64,000 bases of DNA from Vannielia litorea. Lineage in GTDB: Bacteria > Pseudomonadota > Alphaproteobacteria > Rhodobacterales > Rhodobacteraceae. The DNA lies in NCBI RefSeq assembly GCF_019801175.1, contig NZ_JAHVJR010000002.1:248001-312000 (forward strand). The letters are read 5' to 3'. How positions within the stretch are numbered: the stretch's first letter is position 1; each line of letters starts with the position of its first letter. A program made the translations under genes and the position numbers. A model generated the notes under the pieces. The model was not told the origin of the DNA. It did not search any database and worked only from the letters and a program-made list of their open reading frames with translations. Of the stretch, positions 52,643 through 61,181 are shown piece after piece.

Positions 52643-54145
52643 ATGCTCTGGTCGGTTCTCAAAATCCTGTTTTTCGTGGTGATCGTCGCGGCGCTCGCGC
52701 TGGGCGCCGGGTTCGTGATGGAAAATGGCCCATCGGTGCTGCTGCGCGTCGGCTCCATCGAGTTTGCGCCCTCGCCGCTGGTGGCGATCATCTGCGCGCT
52801 GCTCTTGCTGCTGGCGGTCTGGGTCATCCTCAAGCTGGCCGGGCTTCTGGTGGCCGTTGTCCGCTTTCTGAACGGCGACGAAACAGCGATGAGCCGGTAT
52901 TTCGATCGCCACCGCGAAAAACGCGGCTACGAGGCGCTTTCGGACGGCATGATGGCGCTGGCCTCGGGCGAGGGGCAGCTGGCGCTAACCAAGGCCAACC
53001 GGGCCGAGCGCTACCTTGGCAAACCCGAGTTGACCCGCCTGCTCACCGCGCAGGCTGCCGAACAGGTGGGCGACCGCAAGACGGCGGAAGAAGCCTACAA
53101 GGCCATGCTCACCGATGACCGCACCCGCTTTGTCGGCGTGCGTGGCCTGATGAAGCAGAAGCTCGCCGCTGGCGAGACCGATACCGCGCTAAAGCTCGCC
53201 GAGAAGGCGTTCTCGATGAAGCCGGGCCACGAGGAGGTGCAGGATACCCTGTTGCAACTCCAGGCCGGCAATGCCGATTGGACCGGCGCCCGCAAAACCC
53301 TCAGTGCCAAGCTGAAGCACGGCTCGTTGCCGCGCGATGTGCATCGCCGCCGCGATGCGGTTCTGGCGCTGTCGGAGGCGAAGGGAGTGGTCGACGAGGG
53401 CGGCAGCATCGAGGCCCGCGAAGCCGCGATCGAGGCGAACCGGCTCTCGCCCGATCTGGTGCCTGCCGCCGTCATGGCCGCGCACAGCTACATCGAACAG
53501 GATAAGCCGCGCTACGCGACCCGCGTGATCAAGAAGGCTTGGGAGGCTCAGCCGCACCCCGATCTGGCCTCGGCCTTTGCCGCGATCCAGCCCGATGAGT
53601 CGCCGGAAGCCCGGTTGAAGCGCTTCCAGCCGCTGCTCCGCTCGCACCCGGAGCATGAGGAAGCGCGCTTGCTGCTGGCCGAGCTGAACCTCGCGGCAGA
53701 AGACTTTCCGGCTGCCCGCAAGTCGGTGACACAGATTGCCAGTGCCGAGGGGGCCAACGCCCGTGCGCTCACGATCATGGCCGCTGTCGAACGCGGTGAA
53801 GGCGGTGACGATCACGTTGTTCGCGCCTGGCTTGCCCGCGCCCTGACCGCGCCGCGCGGTCCGGCTTGGGTGTGTGACAAGTGTCAAAACATCCACGGCC
53901 AATGGTCGCCGACCTGCGACAACTGCGGCGCCTTCGATACCCTCAGCTGGCGCGAACCGCCGAAAGCCGAGGTCAGCATGCCCGGCGGCGTCGAAATGCT
54001 ACCGCTGCTCGTTGGCCCGGCGCCCGAGCCGGAGCCCGAAGAGGCCCCTGTGGTCTTGCATGAAGGCGAGGTGGAAGAGGCCGAAACCGTCGAGCCCGCC
54101 ACGGAGCCGGAAGAGGACGGCCCAGTGGAAGAGAAGGAAAAATAG
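52643..54145 (+). CDS. HemY N-terminal-domain TPR protein with C-terminal zinc ribbon
   Basis: This membrane-bound protein of the heme-operon HemY_N family (not the HemY oxidase) may scaffold tetrapyrrole enzymes. Two N-terminal helices (residues 3-28 and 41-64) flank ENGPSVLLRVG. TPR-like helical repeats run to about 400. The end is unusual relative to E. coli: a four-cysteine ribbon CDKCQNIHGQWSPTCDNC, then an acidic tail of about 50 residues rich in Glu and Pro. It has 500 residues and starts 13 bp after the mitofilin-like gene. Confidence 0.88.
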   Translation: MLWSVLKILFFVVIVAALALGAGFVMENGPSVLLRVGSIEFAPSPLVAIICALLLLLAVWVILKLAGLLVAVVRFLNGDETAMSRYFDRHREKRGYEALSDGMMALASGEGQLALTKANRAERYLGKPELTRLLTAQAAEQVGDRKTAEEAYKAMLTDDRTRFVGVRGLMKQKLAAGETDTALKLAEKAFSMKPGHEEVQDTLLQLQAGNADWTGARKTLSAKLKHGSLPRDVHRRRDAVLALSEAKGVVDEGGSIEAREAAIEANRLSPDLVPAAVMAAHSYIEQDKPRYATRVIKKAWEAQPHPDLASAFAAIQPDESPEARLKRFQPLLRSHPEHEEARLLLAELNLAAEDFPAARKSVTQIASAEGANARALTIMAAVERGEGGDDHVVRAWLARALTAPRGPAWVCDKCQNIHGQWSPTCDNCGAFDTLSWREPPKAEVSMPGGVEMLPLLVGPAPEPEPEEAPVVLHEGEVEEAETVEPATEPEEDGPVEEKEK

Positions 54146-54188
54146 GGCTGGCCCGCAGGAAGCGTCCGCGCTATAGACCGCGCCGGTT

Positions 54189-54264
54189 GCCGCTGTAGCT
54201 CAGCTGGTAGAGCACGTCATTCGTAATGATGGGGTCGGGGGTTCGAGTCCCTTCAGCGGCACCA
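54189..54264 (+). tRNA. tRNA-Thr (anticodon CGT)
   Basis: This is a complete 76-nt cloverleaf with encoded CCA. Acceptor GCCGCTG pairs with CAGCGGC (54254-54260), with discriminator A. The D-stem is GCTC/GAGC, the anticodon stem CGTCA/TGATG has loop TTCGTAA, and the T-arm is GGGGG TTCGAGT CCCTT. The anticodon CGT reads ACG (Thr), a target of the t6A pathway (tsaD, tsaE here). Its last 14 bases are part of a 21-bp direct repeat, showing that the gene serves as an integration site. Confidence 0.96.
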
Positions 54265-54271
54265 GTTTTCT
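54251..54271 (+). repeat. Attachment-site repeat, copy at the tRNA-Thr 3' end
   Basis: These 21 bases cover the last 14 nt of the tRNA gene including CCA, plus 7 bases downstream. They recur exactly at 55917-55937. This copy keeps the tRNA intact, as usual for integrases that use tRNA 3' ends. Confidence 0.88.
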
Positions 54272-54419
54272 CAGAAATGTGTAGCAAATACGGTGGTCTG
54301 GCGACGGTTCTTTTGAGCGTATGCGCCTCGCTGTCCACGCATGACGCGCCTTTGAGTGCTGATCAGGCGGGCGGACTTGCTCCTCCCGGTTGCCAGCAAT
54401 GCGGTACCACCTCTGGCTG

Positions 54420-55559
54420 CTAGTCGCTGAATAGCTCAATGTATGGCGTGTAGCGATAAATCCTGTTCCTTCGGTGACCGGTTATTTCCTCTACCAAGCC
54501 AAGCTCCACGAACTTGTCAGTCAATGTATTCGCGGCTTGCGGCGAAATCTGCAAAAAGTCCGAGACTGTTGCGACGTTAAAGATTGGCCTCAGGTAGAGT
54601 GATTCAAGCAATTTCAATCCATTGGCTGCGCCGCGACCAAGGTTGTCCACTAACCTCTGACGATGCTCTTCGCGCATTTGAACAATGTCCCGGGCGGTTT
54701 CAGTAGCTTCGTTGGCAACAACTGCAATCCCAGTTAAGAAGAACTTCATCCAGCCTTCCCAGTCGCCTCGATCGCGTGTTGCTTGCAATCGATCATAGTA
54801 CTCCGCGCGGTTTCTCTTCAGGTAGTGAGAAATGTAGAGGACTGGCTTGAGCAGTGCCCCCCGCTCGCATAGCGTAAACGCGATGAGCAGACGCCCCATC
54901 CGCCCGTTGCCATCGAGAAATGGGTGCAAGGTTTCAAAGTGAGCATGTATCAAACCAAGCCTAATCAGAAGCGGCGTTGTGTCTTCTTCATGTATGTATT
55001 TTTCAAGATTGCCGAGTAGTCCCGACAGAGTATCGGGAGGCGGCGGAACGAAAGTAGCGTCTTTGAGTGTGACGCCAGCCGCTCCGATCCAGTTCTGGGT
55101 CGTACGGAACTCGCCAGGTGTTGCATGCTGCCCGCGTACGCCCTGCATCAAGAGAGCATGAATCTCCCTGATGAGGCGAAGCGACATTGGAAGGTCGGCG
55201 AGGCGCGCTAACCCATGGTTCAGCGCACTGACGTAGTTAAGCGTTTCTTCAGTGTCGTCGGGCCTAGTTGGATCGAATATTTGAGCCTCGACTTCGAGAA
55301 CGTCGCCCAACGATGCCTGTGTCCCTTCGATTTGTGAGGAAAGAACAGCTTCCTTCCTTACATACATGAACACGAAGAGGTCAGGGTTCGGTAGCGATTG
55401 AATTGATCCGTCCAGACGACCAAGTGCTCTGTCCGCCTTTGACAGGAGCCCGTACATCTCTTCGTCAATTTCAACTGGCGGAGCTGGTGGGAGGTCAAAA
55501 GGGATGAACGCTTTGTAGCCTTCAAGCTGTTGTGTGTATTTTCCGGATGTACGCACCAT
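54420..55559 (-). CDS. Fic family protein (class II AMPylator-like) with C-terminal winged helix
   Basis: Fic proteins transfer AMP or other nucleotide parts to target proteins. The active motif HPFLDGNGRMGR is at residues 212-223 (His212). The inhibitory helix with SSQIEG is at 74-79 (Glu78) in the N-terminal part, the class II autoinhibited layout. A C-terminal winged-helix region (about 310-375, NVATVSDFLQISPQAANTLTDKFVELGLVEEI) suggests DNA binding or autoregulation. It is full length at 379 residues with all catalytic residues intact. It lies alone in the tRNA-Thr element, with lower G+C than its neighbours. Confidence 0.93.
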   Translation of the reverse strand: MVRTSGKYTQQLEGYKAFIPFDLPPAPPVEIDEEMYGLLSKADRALGRLDGSIQSLPNPDLFVFMYVRKEAVLSSQIEGTQASLGDVLEVEAQIFDPTRPDDTEETLNYVSALNHGLARLADLPMSLRLIREIHALLMQGVRGQHATPGEFRTTQNWIGAAGVTLKDATFVPPPPDTLSGLLGNLEKYIHEEDTTPLLIRLGLIHAHFETLHPFLDGNGRMGRLLIAFTLCERGALLKPVLYISHYLKRNRAEYYDRLQATRDRGDWEGWMKFFLTGIAVVANEATETARDIVQMREEHRQRLVDNLGRGAANGLKLLESLYLRPIFNVATVSDFLQISPQAANTLTDKFVELGLVEEITGHRRNRIYRYTPYIELFSD

Positions 55560-55660
55560 CTAGACCCCCTTGCCAAACTTCGTTCGTGTTACTGAATCTA
55601 GCTTTATTATCCCGCCGATTAAAATCCTTTATTCAAGCGACACTTGAGTATGGAGAAGCG

Positions 55661-55762
55661 ATGTCATCCATACGAATCTTTGCTGGAATAGTAGGCAAAA
55701 TTGTCATTAACCTGCTGATTATATTCAGTTATTTACAACCGGGCCAAGACCCACCCGTCTAA
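55661..55762 (+). CDS. Possible 33-residue hydrophobic peptide in the tRNA-Thr element
   Basis: The short frame MSSIRIFAGIVGKIVINLL... has a hydrophobic middle that could span a membrane, an ATG at 55661 and a GGAGA ribosome-site-like sequence 5 bases upstream. It is divergent from the Fic gene. It could equally be debris of a lost element gene; nothing else supports it. The rest of 55560-55946 shows no gene. Confidence 0.2.
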   Translation: MSSIRIFAGIVGKIVINLLIIFSYLQPGQDPPV

Positions 55763-55916
55763 GCAGCTCGGCATGGAATGATTGTGGATTTACGACACAG
55801 CCAGCACCATAGGTGGATAGCCAGGAAAGGAAGTTCACCGCCGGTGTTGTAGCGGTCCGCCGTGAATTCTGGGCTTGGCGGATTTCACCGTCGCGTTAGT
55901 CAGCTTGTTCAGTGCG

Positions 55917-55937
55917 CTTCAGCGGCACCAGTTTTCT
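55917..55937 (+). repeat. Attachment-site repeat, distal copy
   Basis: This is an exact 21-bp duplicate of 54251-54271, containing the tRNA-Thr 3' end (CTTCAGCGGCACCA) without the rest of a tRNA. The bases on either side differ from the first copy. It marks the right end of the inserted element, 9 bases before the quiC stop. Confidence 0.88.
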
Positions 55938-55946
55938 TGAACATCC

Positions 55947-57833
55947 CTAGCCGCTGGGCATGCCCTTTGCCCGCGTGAGGCGCTTTTGCGCGGCGATGCG
56001 GAAGGGCGCGTTGGGGGCGCCGTAGCCGGCGTAGCCGCCTTTGCGCTGCAGGATCTCGAAGAAGAGGCCGCCGGCGAAGGCGCGGCTGTAGAGCTGGAAG
56101 AATTCGCCGTTCTCGTCGGCGTCGTAGAGGATGTTGGCGGCCTGCAGGCGCACCAGCATTTCTGGCGCCAGCGGAAAGCGCGCCGCGAGGTCGGCGTAGT
56201 AGTTGGCGGGCATGGGCAAGGGCTGGAAACCGCGGGCGGCGAGGGCCTCGGCAGTGGCGAAGATGTCGTCCGTGGCCAGCGCCATGTGCTGGAGCGGCGC
56301 GCCGAAGGTGTCTGACAGGAAGCGGCCTGCGAGGGTGCGGTGACTATCGGCCCCGTTGAGGGTGATGCGCAGGGCGCCGTCGGGCGCGGCGAGGGCCTGG
56401 CTGCGCACCAGCCCGTCCGGGTCGATCACATCGACCATCGGGGTTTTGGCCATTTCGAAGAGCGTGGTGTAGAACAGGGTCCAGCTGAGCATGTCGTCGT
56501 AGCTCATGGTCTGTGCGAGGTGGTCGATCCGGCTTATGCCAGCGCCCTCATTGGGCTGCTCGACCGGCTCGAACTCCACCTCCCAGACCCGCTCCAGCCC
56601 GCTGCTGTCATCGAGAAAATGCAGAAGGCTGCCGGAGAGACCGCGAATGGCCGGGATTTCCAGCTCGCCGGGGCCGATGGGCTGAGAGAAGCTCTGCGCG
56701 CCGAGCGCCGTGGCGCGGGCAATGGTTTCGGCCGCGGAGCCGACCTGAAGGCCGATGTCGCAAACAGTGGTTCCCCGCGCGGCCCATGCGGAGGAGGCAT
56801 AGCCCTCGGTTTCCTCGTTGAGCACGATCCGCACATCGCCCTGCTGCCAGAGCGATACCGCCTTGTTGCGGTGCTGGCCGGTGTGGGAGAAGCCCAGCGT
56901 GGAGAGCAGCGCGCCCAGCGCACGCGCCTCGTCGCCGCGGGTTGCGAACTCGATGAAGGCCACGCCCTTAGGGGCGATGGGGGCGGGAAAGGCCGGCAGG
57001 TCGACATCCAGCGTCGGTTCCGAGCGCCGCACATCATCCATCACCGCCATGAGCGAACGATAACCGTCACGGGCGATGGCCTTTGTGTTGCCGCCCCGGA
57101 ACTGGTCATTGAAGATTTCGAGACTGATCGGTCCCGCATAGCCGGTGGCCATGACCGCGCGCATGAAGTCTGTCACCGCGAGGTCGCCCTCGCCGGGCAT
57201 GTTGCGAAAGTGGCGGGACCAGTAGAGCAGGTCCATTTCGATGGCGGGGGCATCCGCCAACTGAACAAAGAAGATACGGTCGCCGGGAATGGCGCGGATG
57301 CTCTCAGGCGAGAGCTTGCGGCCGAGGGTGTGGAAGCTGTCGACGATCAGGCCGATGTTGGGGTGGTCGGCGCGGCGGACGATCTCCCAGGCATCGCGAT
57401 GGTCGTTCACGTGGCGGCCCCAGGCCAGCGCCTCGTAGCCGACCCTCAGCCCGCGCGCGGCGGCCCGCTCGCCCAGCTCGCGAAAGTCGGTGGCGGCCCG
57501 GTCTATCCCGCCCAGCGCCTCGGGGTGGCAGGAGGAGCAGAACAGCACCAGATCGGTGCCCAACTCCTGCATGACATCGAACTTGCGCTCGGCCCGGTCG
57601 AAGGCGCGGGCCCGCAGCGGCTGTGGCAGGCCCTCGAAATCGCGGAAGGGCTGGAACAGGGTGATCTCGAGCCCGTGTTCCCTGACCATCCGGCCCACAT
57701 CGCGCGGGCTGCCCTCGTCGGCGATGAAATCCTGCTCGAAAATCTCGATCCCGTCGTAGCCCGCTGCCGCAATGGCTTCGAGCTTTTCCCGCAGGTTTCC
57801 GGATATCGAGACGGTGGCGATCGAGGTCTTCAC
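55947..57833 (-). CDS. quiC: 3-dehydroshikimate dehydratase-like bifunctional protein (QuiC type)
   Basis: Two domains are fused. An N-terminal sugar-phosphate-isomerase-type TIM barrel (residues 1-275; MKTSIATVSISG, GYDGIEIFEQDF, GLIVDSFHTLGR, SLEIFNDQFRG) is followed by a C-terminal VOC domain related to 4-hydroxyphenylpyruvate dioxygenase (about 290-628; DHLAQTM, MALATDDIFATAEAL, FFEILQRKGGYAGYG). Characterised relatives convert 3-dehydroshikimate to protocatechuate in quinate/shikimate breakdown. No other quinate or protocatechuate genes are nearby, so the substrate remains an inference. It is last in the leftward run after the transglutaminase (62 bp). Confidence 0.87.
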   Translation of the reverse strand: MKTSIATVSISGNLREKLEAIAAAGYDGIEIFEQDFIADEGSPRDVGRMVREHGLEITLFQPFRDFEGLPQPLRARAFDRAERKFDVMQELGTDLVLFCSSCHPEALGGIDRAATDFRELGERAAARGLRVGYEALAWGRHVNDHRDAWEIVRRADHPNIGLIVDSFHTLGRKLSPESIRAIPGDRIFFVQLADAPAIEMDLLYWSRHFRNMPGEGDLAVTDFMRAVMATGYAGPISLEIFNDQFRGGNTKAIARDGYRSLMAVMDDVRRSEPTLDVDLPAFPAPIAPKGVAFIEFATRGDEARALGALLSTLGFSHTGQHRNKAVSLWQQGDVRIVLNEETEGYASSAWAARGTTVCDIGLQVGSAAETIARATALGAQSFSQPIGPGELEIPAIRGLSGSLLHFLDDSSGLERVWEVEFEPVEQPNEGAGISRIDHLAQTMSYDDMLSWTLFYTTLFEMAKTPMVDVIDPDGLVRSQALAAPDGALRITLNGADSHRTLAGRFLSDTFGAPLQHMALATDDIFATAEALAARGFQPLPMPANYYADLAARFPLAPEMLVRLQAANILYDADENGEFFQLYSRAFAGGLFFEILQRKGGYAGYGAPNAPFRIAAQKRLTRAKGMPSG

Positions 57834-57895
57834 GGGCAGGTCCGTTCTGGTGTTGGGCCGCAGGCAGCATGGCTGCCGCGGTCGAGAGCTGTCAA

Positions 57896-58780
57896 TCAGG
57901 CGGCGGTGAGGGGAATCACGTCGACGCTATGGTGCGTGTCTTGCTCCCCGGCGGTGCGGATGACGCCTTTGACGGGCGCGACATCGCCGTAATCCCGGCC
58001 GACTGCAACGGTGATATGGTCCATCCCGGCACTGATGTTATTGGTCGGGTCGAACTCCACCCAGCCGAGTTGCGCGCCGCACCACGCTCGCACCCATGCG
58101 TGCATGGCATCGGCGCCTTCGAGCCGGGTTTCGCCCTCAGGCGGGATGGTGCGAAGGAAGCCCGAGACATAGCCAGCAGGGATGCCAAGCGCACGCAGGC
58201 CCGCGATCATGATGTGCGAGAAGTCCTGACACACCCCGTGGCGGGCCGCGAAGGCTTCGGACGCGGGGGTATCAACCTCGGTGGCCTCGGGATCAAAGCT
58301 CATCTCTTCATGCAGCGCCTTGCCGAGGCTGCGCACCGCCTCAAGCACGGGCATGTTTGAGGCGGCCACATTGCGGGCGAAGGCGCTGATATCCGGGTCG
58401 GGCGACACACGCGGGCTGGGGCCGAGAAAGTGATGCGGGGCGGTGCCGCCGATGGCGTTGTGCGCCGAGATCTCGGAGGGCATTTGCGCCAGCGGCGGAG
58501 ACAGCTCCAGCCCCGGCGGTTGCAGCAGCCGCTCGGCCCGGGCGGCGAGGGTCAGCGAGATTTTGTCGATCGGCTCGTGGAAGGCGATGAAGGTCATCAG
58601 GTTGCCGTAGAAGTCGAACAGGTCGCGGCGCTCGCTCGGGATCGGGTCGACCGTCAGCAGGCTGGCAGAAATGCGCTGCCTGTCGGGGATTTCGGCTGGC
58701 AATAGGTGGAGCAGGTTGCGGGCATGGTCGGAGGTGCCCTGATACTCGTACTCGATCTGGAGTTTCACATCGTAGCGCAC
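57896..58780 (-). CDS. Transglutaminase-like cysteine peptidase family protein
   Basis: This 294-residue protein has an N-terminal bacterial transglutaminase-like beta domain (MRYDVKLQIEYEYQGTSDHARNLLHLLP). The papain-like core carries the triad Cys184 (HGVCQDFSHI), His227 (MHAWVRAW) and Asp244 (VEFDPTNN). There is no signal peptide. The start is the ATG at 58780, 4 bp after the ATP-grasp/alpha-E gene, so the two are coupled. Members of this family next to ATP-grasp/alpha-E genes are thought to cleave or transfer isopeptide-type bonds, but no substrate is known. Confidence 0.93.
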   Translation of the reverse strand: MRYDVKLQIEYEYQGTSDHARNLLHLLPAEIPDRQRISASLLTVDPIPSERRDLFDFYGNLMTFIAFHEPIDKISLTLAARAERLLQPPGLELSPPLAQMPSEISAHNAIGGTAPHHFLGPSPRVSPDPDISAFARNVAASNMPVLEAVRSLGKALHEEMSFDPEATEVDTPASEAFAARHGVCQDFSHIMIAGLRALGIPAGYVSGFLRTIPPEGETRLEGADAMHAWVRAWCGAQLGWVEFDPTNNISAGMDHITVAVGRDYGDVAPVKGVIRTAGEQDTHHSVDVIPLTAA

Positions 58781-58784
58781 CGGG

Positions 58785-61181
58785 TCACCTCAGGTAGAGC
58801 GTGGAGAGCAGGTTGGAGATGTTCGCCAGCTCGGCGCGCAGCTCGACAAAGGCCTTGCAGCCCAGAATGCCGGGGTCGGTGGTTTGCAGCCGGGTCTCGG
58901 TGGGCATGATCGCCCGCGTCAGGGCCGAGGGGCGGCCGGGCGCGGTGCTGCCGGGCATCATACGGGAGAGCTCGCGCATCTCGGAGAGTTGAAACACTAC
59001 GGCACGCGGGTTGTTCGGGTCGAGCGCCAGCAGGTCGACCACGGTGCCCCGGCTCGCCTCGATGGGAAAGCGCTGGCGGTGGGTCATGACTGCGTCGCCC
59101 AGCTCGAGCGCAATATCGAGGCTCCCCTGCGGCTGGCTGGCCTCGCCGAAGACGGCGAGGATCGACGAGAGGCCATCGGCCCGCTCGAGCGCCCGCCCGA
59201 AGGCAAGAAAGCTCCAGCCGATCGAGCGATACATGTTTTCCTGCACGAGGCCGGAGAAGCCGGTGATCTTGCGGAGCAGCACGCCCATCTCGTGGGCCAC
59301 GCCATCGCCCGGATAGGTCGACCCGCGGATCGCATCGAGGCCGCGGGCGAGATCGGAGAGCGCGTTCCAGCCGTCGATCGAGAACCGGTCGCGCACCTTG
59401 CCAGCGCAGGTGCGGGCAGAGCCGAGCAAGCCCTCCAGCGCGGCGGGTACCGGCTCGTCACTGTCGATCCCGAAGCTCTCCATGAACTTGGAAAGGGCAA
59501 CTAGGCGGGGATCCTGCCGGTCGCCGGTTTCGGCGAGGCGCAGGTGGTAGGCGCGAAGCAGGCGCACGGCCCCCTCGAAGCGCTCGACATAGCGGCCCAG
59601 CCAAAAGAGGTTCTCTGCCGCTCGGGCCGGTAGAGTGCCGGTGCGTGGCGCGAGCGCGGAGGTGGAGCCAAGCATCGACTCGGCCGCCACCGGCGCATCG
59701 CCCATAATCCAGACATCGGCCACCGTGCCGCCGCGCTGCATGGCGAGGGCCGAGTGATCATCCGACGAGCCAATGCGGGCATAGCCGCCGGGCATGAAGG
59801 TCCAGCCCGTGGGGGTACGGGCGGCGGTGACGCGCACGGTCATGGGGCGGGGCACGAGCCGGCCCTCCTCCCATGCGGGCGTGGTGGAGAGCGTGACCAT
59901 CTCCTGCGCCACGAGGTTGCCGCCCTCGGCCTCGATCCACGCGTCGATGGAGGGCTGCGCGCTTGAGCGGAAGTCGCCGCCCTGCGCCGTCGTCGCGCCC
60001 AGCTCGAACGGCAGGTCGGAGGCAAGGGCCTCGCCGATCATCATCTCGGCGGTGTGGCTGCGCACATGTTCTCGCTCACTCTCGGTGCCGCACCACCATG
60101 TCGCTATATTTGGCAGCTTCAGCGGTTGGCCGGTGAGCACCTCGGAGATCCGGGGGAGGAAGGCCTGAATGGCGCGCATCTCAAGCACGCCCGCGCCGAG
60201 CGCATTGACCATCGAGAGCGTGCCGAGCCGCAAGGCTTGCACCAGCCCGGGCGTGCCGAGATAGGAGGTTTCATCAAGCTCCAGCGGGTCGGCAAACTCG
60301 CTGTCGAGCCGCCGCCAGAGCGTGCCAAGCGGCTCTAGCCCCTCGACGGTGCGCACCTTGAGCTGACCGTCATGAACGATCATGTCTTCGCCCTCGAGCA
60401 GCATCATGCCGAGGTAGCGGGCAATGTAGGTGTGCTCGAAATAGGTATCGTTGCCCGGCCCCGGCGTGAGGATGGCGGCGCGGCGCCCGGCGGGGCCCGC
60501 TTGACTGTCGAGCGCGGCGCGGAAGGCGCGGAAGAACCCGGCGAGGCGGTGAATATTGGCGCGTGGGAACGGGTCCTGAAAGATCCGCGAGGTGGCCATC
60601 CGGTTCTCGAGCGCGAAGCCTGCGCCGGAGGGAGCCTGCGTGCGGTCGCCCAGTACGAACCAGCTGCCATCGGGGTTGCGGGAAATCTCGAAGGCGATGA
60701 GGTGCAAAAAGTGCCCGGAGGCCGGGGTGATGCCCACCATCGGGCGCAGCCAGTTGGGGTTGCGGGCCACCAGTTCGGCAGGCAGGTGGCCGCCCTGCAC
60801 CAACTCGGCCGGCCCGTAGAGGTCGGCCATCACCTGCTCCAGCAGGTCGGCACGTTGGGCCAGCCCGTCGCAAATCGAGAACCACTCCTGCTCGTGCAGG
60901 ATCACCGGCACATGGCTGAAGGGCCAGTCGCGCTCGGGCGCCGGGTCGTTGGAATACTGCCGAAAATACACGCCAGCATCGCGCAGGTAGTGGGTGCCGC
61001 GCGCAAAGAGCTCTTCGGTCTCCTGCCGTGACAGGTTGCTGAGCGAAGAGATGAAACTCTCCCACACCGGACGCATCCGGCCCTGCCCGTCGATCAACTC
61101 ATCCGCTGTGCCCTTGCGCGGGCTGTAGCCCTTCAACAGATGTGAAAGGCCATCGGCACGGAGGGCGTTTGCGTCACTCAA
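58785..61181 (-). CDS. Circularly permuted ATP-grasp / alpha-E fusion protein
   Basis: This is a fusion of a type-2 circularly permuted ATP-grasp ligase domain (about residues 60-480; RDAGVYFRQYSNDP, GNDTYFEHTYIARYLGMMLLEGEDMIV, STWWCGTESER-like IATWWCGTESEREH) and an alpha-E helical domain (about 490-798; PARAAENLFWLGRYVERFEGAVRLLRAY, NMYRSIGWSFLAFGRALERAD). ATP-grasp enzymes form amide bonds by acyl-phosphate intermediates; here the substrate is unknown. The open frame starts at 61403, but the TTG at 61181 overlapping the upstream stop (TTGA) gives MSDANALRADG and fits the family (798 residues). Confidence 0.9.
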   Translation of the reverse strand: MSDANALRADGLSHLLKGYSPRKGTADELIDGQGRMRPVWESFISSLSNLSRQETEELFARGTHYLRDAGVYFRQYSNDPAPERDWPFSHVPVILHEQEWFSICDGLAQRADLLEQVMADLYGPAELVQGGHLPAELVARNPNWLRPMVGITPASGHFLHLIAFEISRNPDGSWFVLGDRTQAPSGAGFALENRMATSRIFQDPFPRANIHRLAGFFRAFRAALDSQAGPAGRRAAILTPGPGNDTYFEHTYIARYLGMMLLEGEDMIVHDGQLKVRTVEGLEPLGTLWRRLDSEFADPLELDETSYLGTPGLVQALRLGTLSMVNALGAGVLEMRAIQAFLPRISEVLTGQPLKLPNIATWWCGTESEREHVRSHTAEMMIGEALASDLPFELGATTAQGGDFRSSAQPSIDAWIEAEGGNLVAQEMVTLSTTPAWEEGRLVPRPMTVRVTAARTPTGWTFMPGGYARIGSSDDHSALAMQRGGTVADVWIMGDAPVAAESMLGSTSALAPRTGTLPARAAENLFWLGRYVERFEGAVRLLRAYHLRLAETGDRQDPRLVALSKFMESFGIDSDEPVPAALEGLLGSARTCAGKVRDRFSIDGWNALSDLARGLDAIRGSTYPGDGVAHEMGVLLRKITGFSGLVQENMYRSIGWSFLAFGRALERADGLSSILAVFGEASQPQGSLDIALELGDAVMTHRQRFPIEASRGTVVDLLALDPNNPRAVVFQLSEMRELSRMMPGSTAPGRPSALTRAIMPTETRLQTTDPGILGCKAFVELRAELANISNLLSTLYLR

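Larger units (their letters stand above)
54272..55937. mobile_element. Small integrative element or remnant at tRNA-Thr carrying a Fic gene
   Basis: The 1.67 kb between the two 21-bp repeats interrupts the colinear core and is lower in G+C (for example 23 of 60 at 55621-55680). It holds one confident gene, a Fic protein on the minus strand, and a non-coding or decayed part at 55560-55916. No integrase, excisionase or transposase is encoded, so it is either a cargo-only leftover of a larger island or an element mobilised in trans. Confidence 0.75.

Noticed and set aside
54272..55946. Integrase or transposase gene in the tRNA-Thr element
   Set aside because: No frame in the segment carries tyrosine- or serine-recombinase or DDE motifs; only the Fic gene is credible.
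56340..57992. 550-codon open frame opposite quiC
   Set aside because: It is a mirror of the high-GC third codon positions of quiC, with no domain and no ribosome site.
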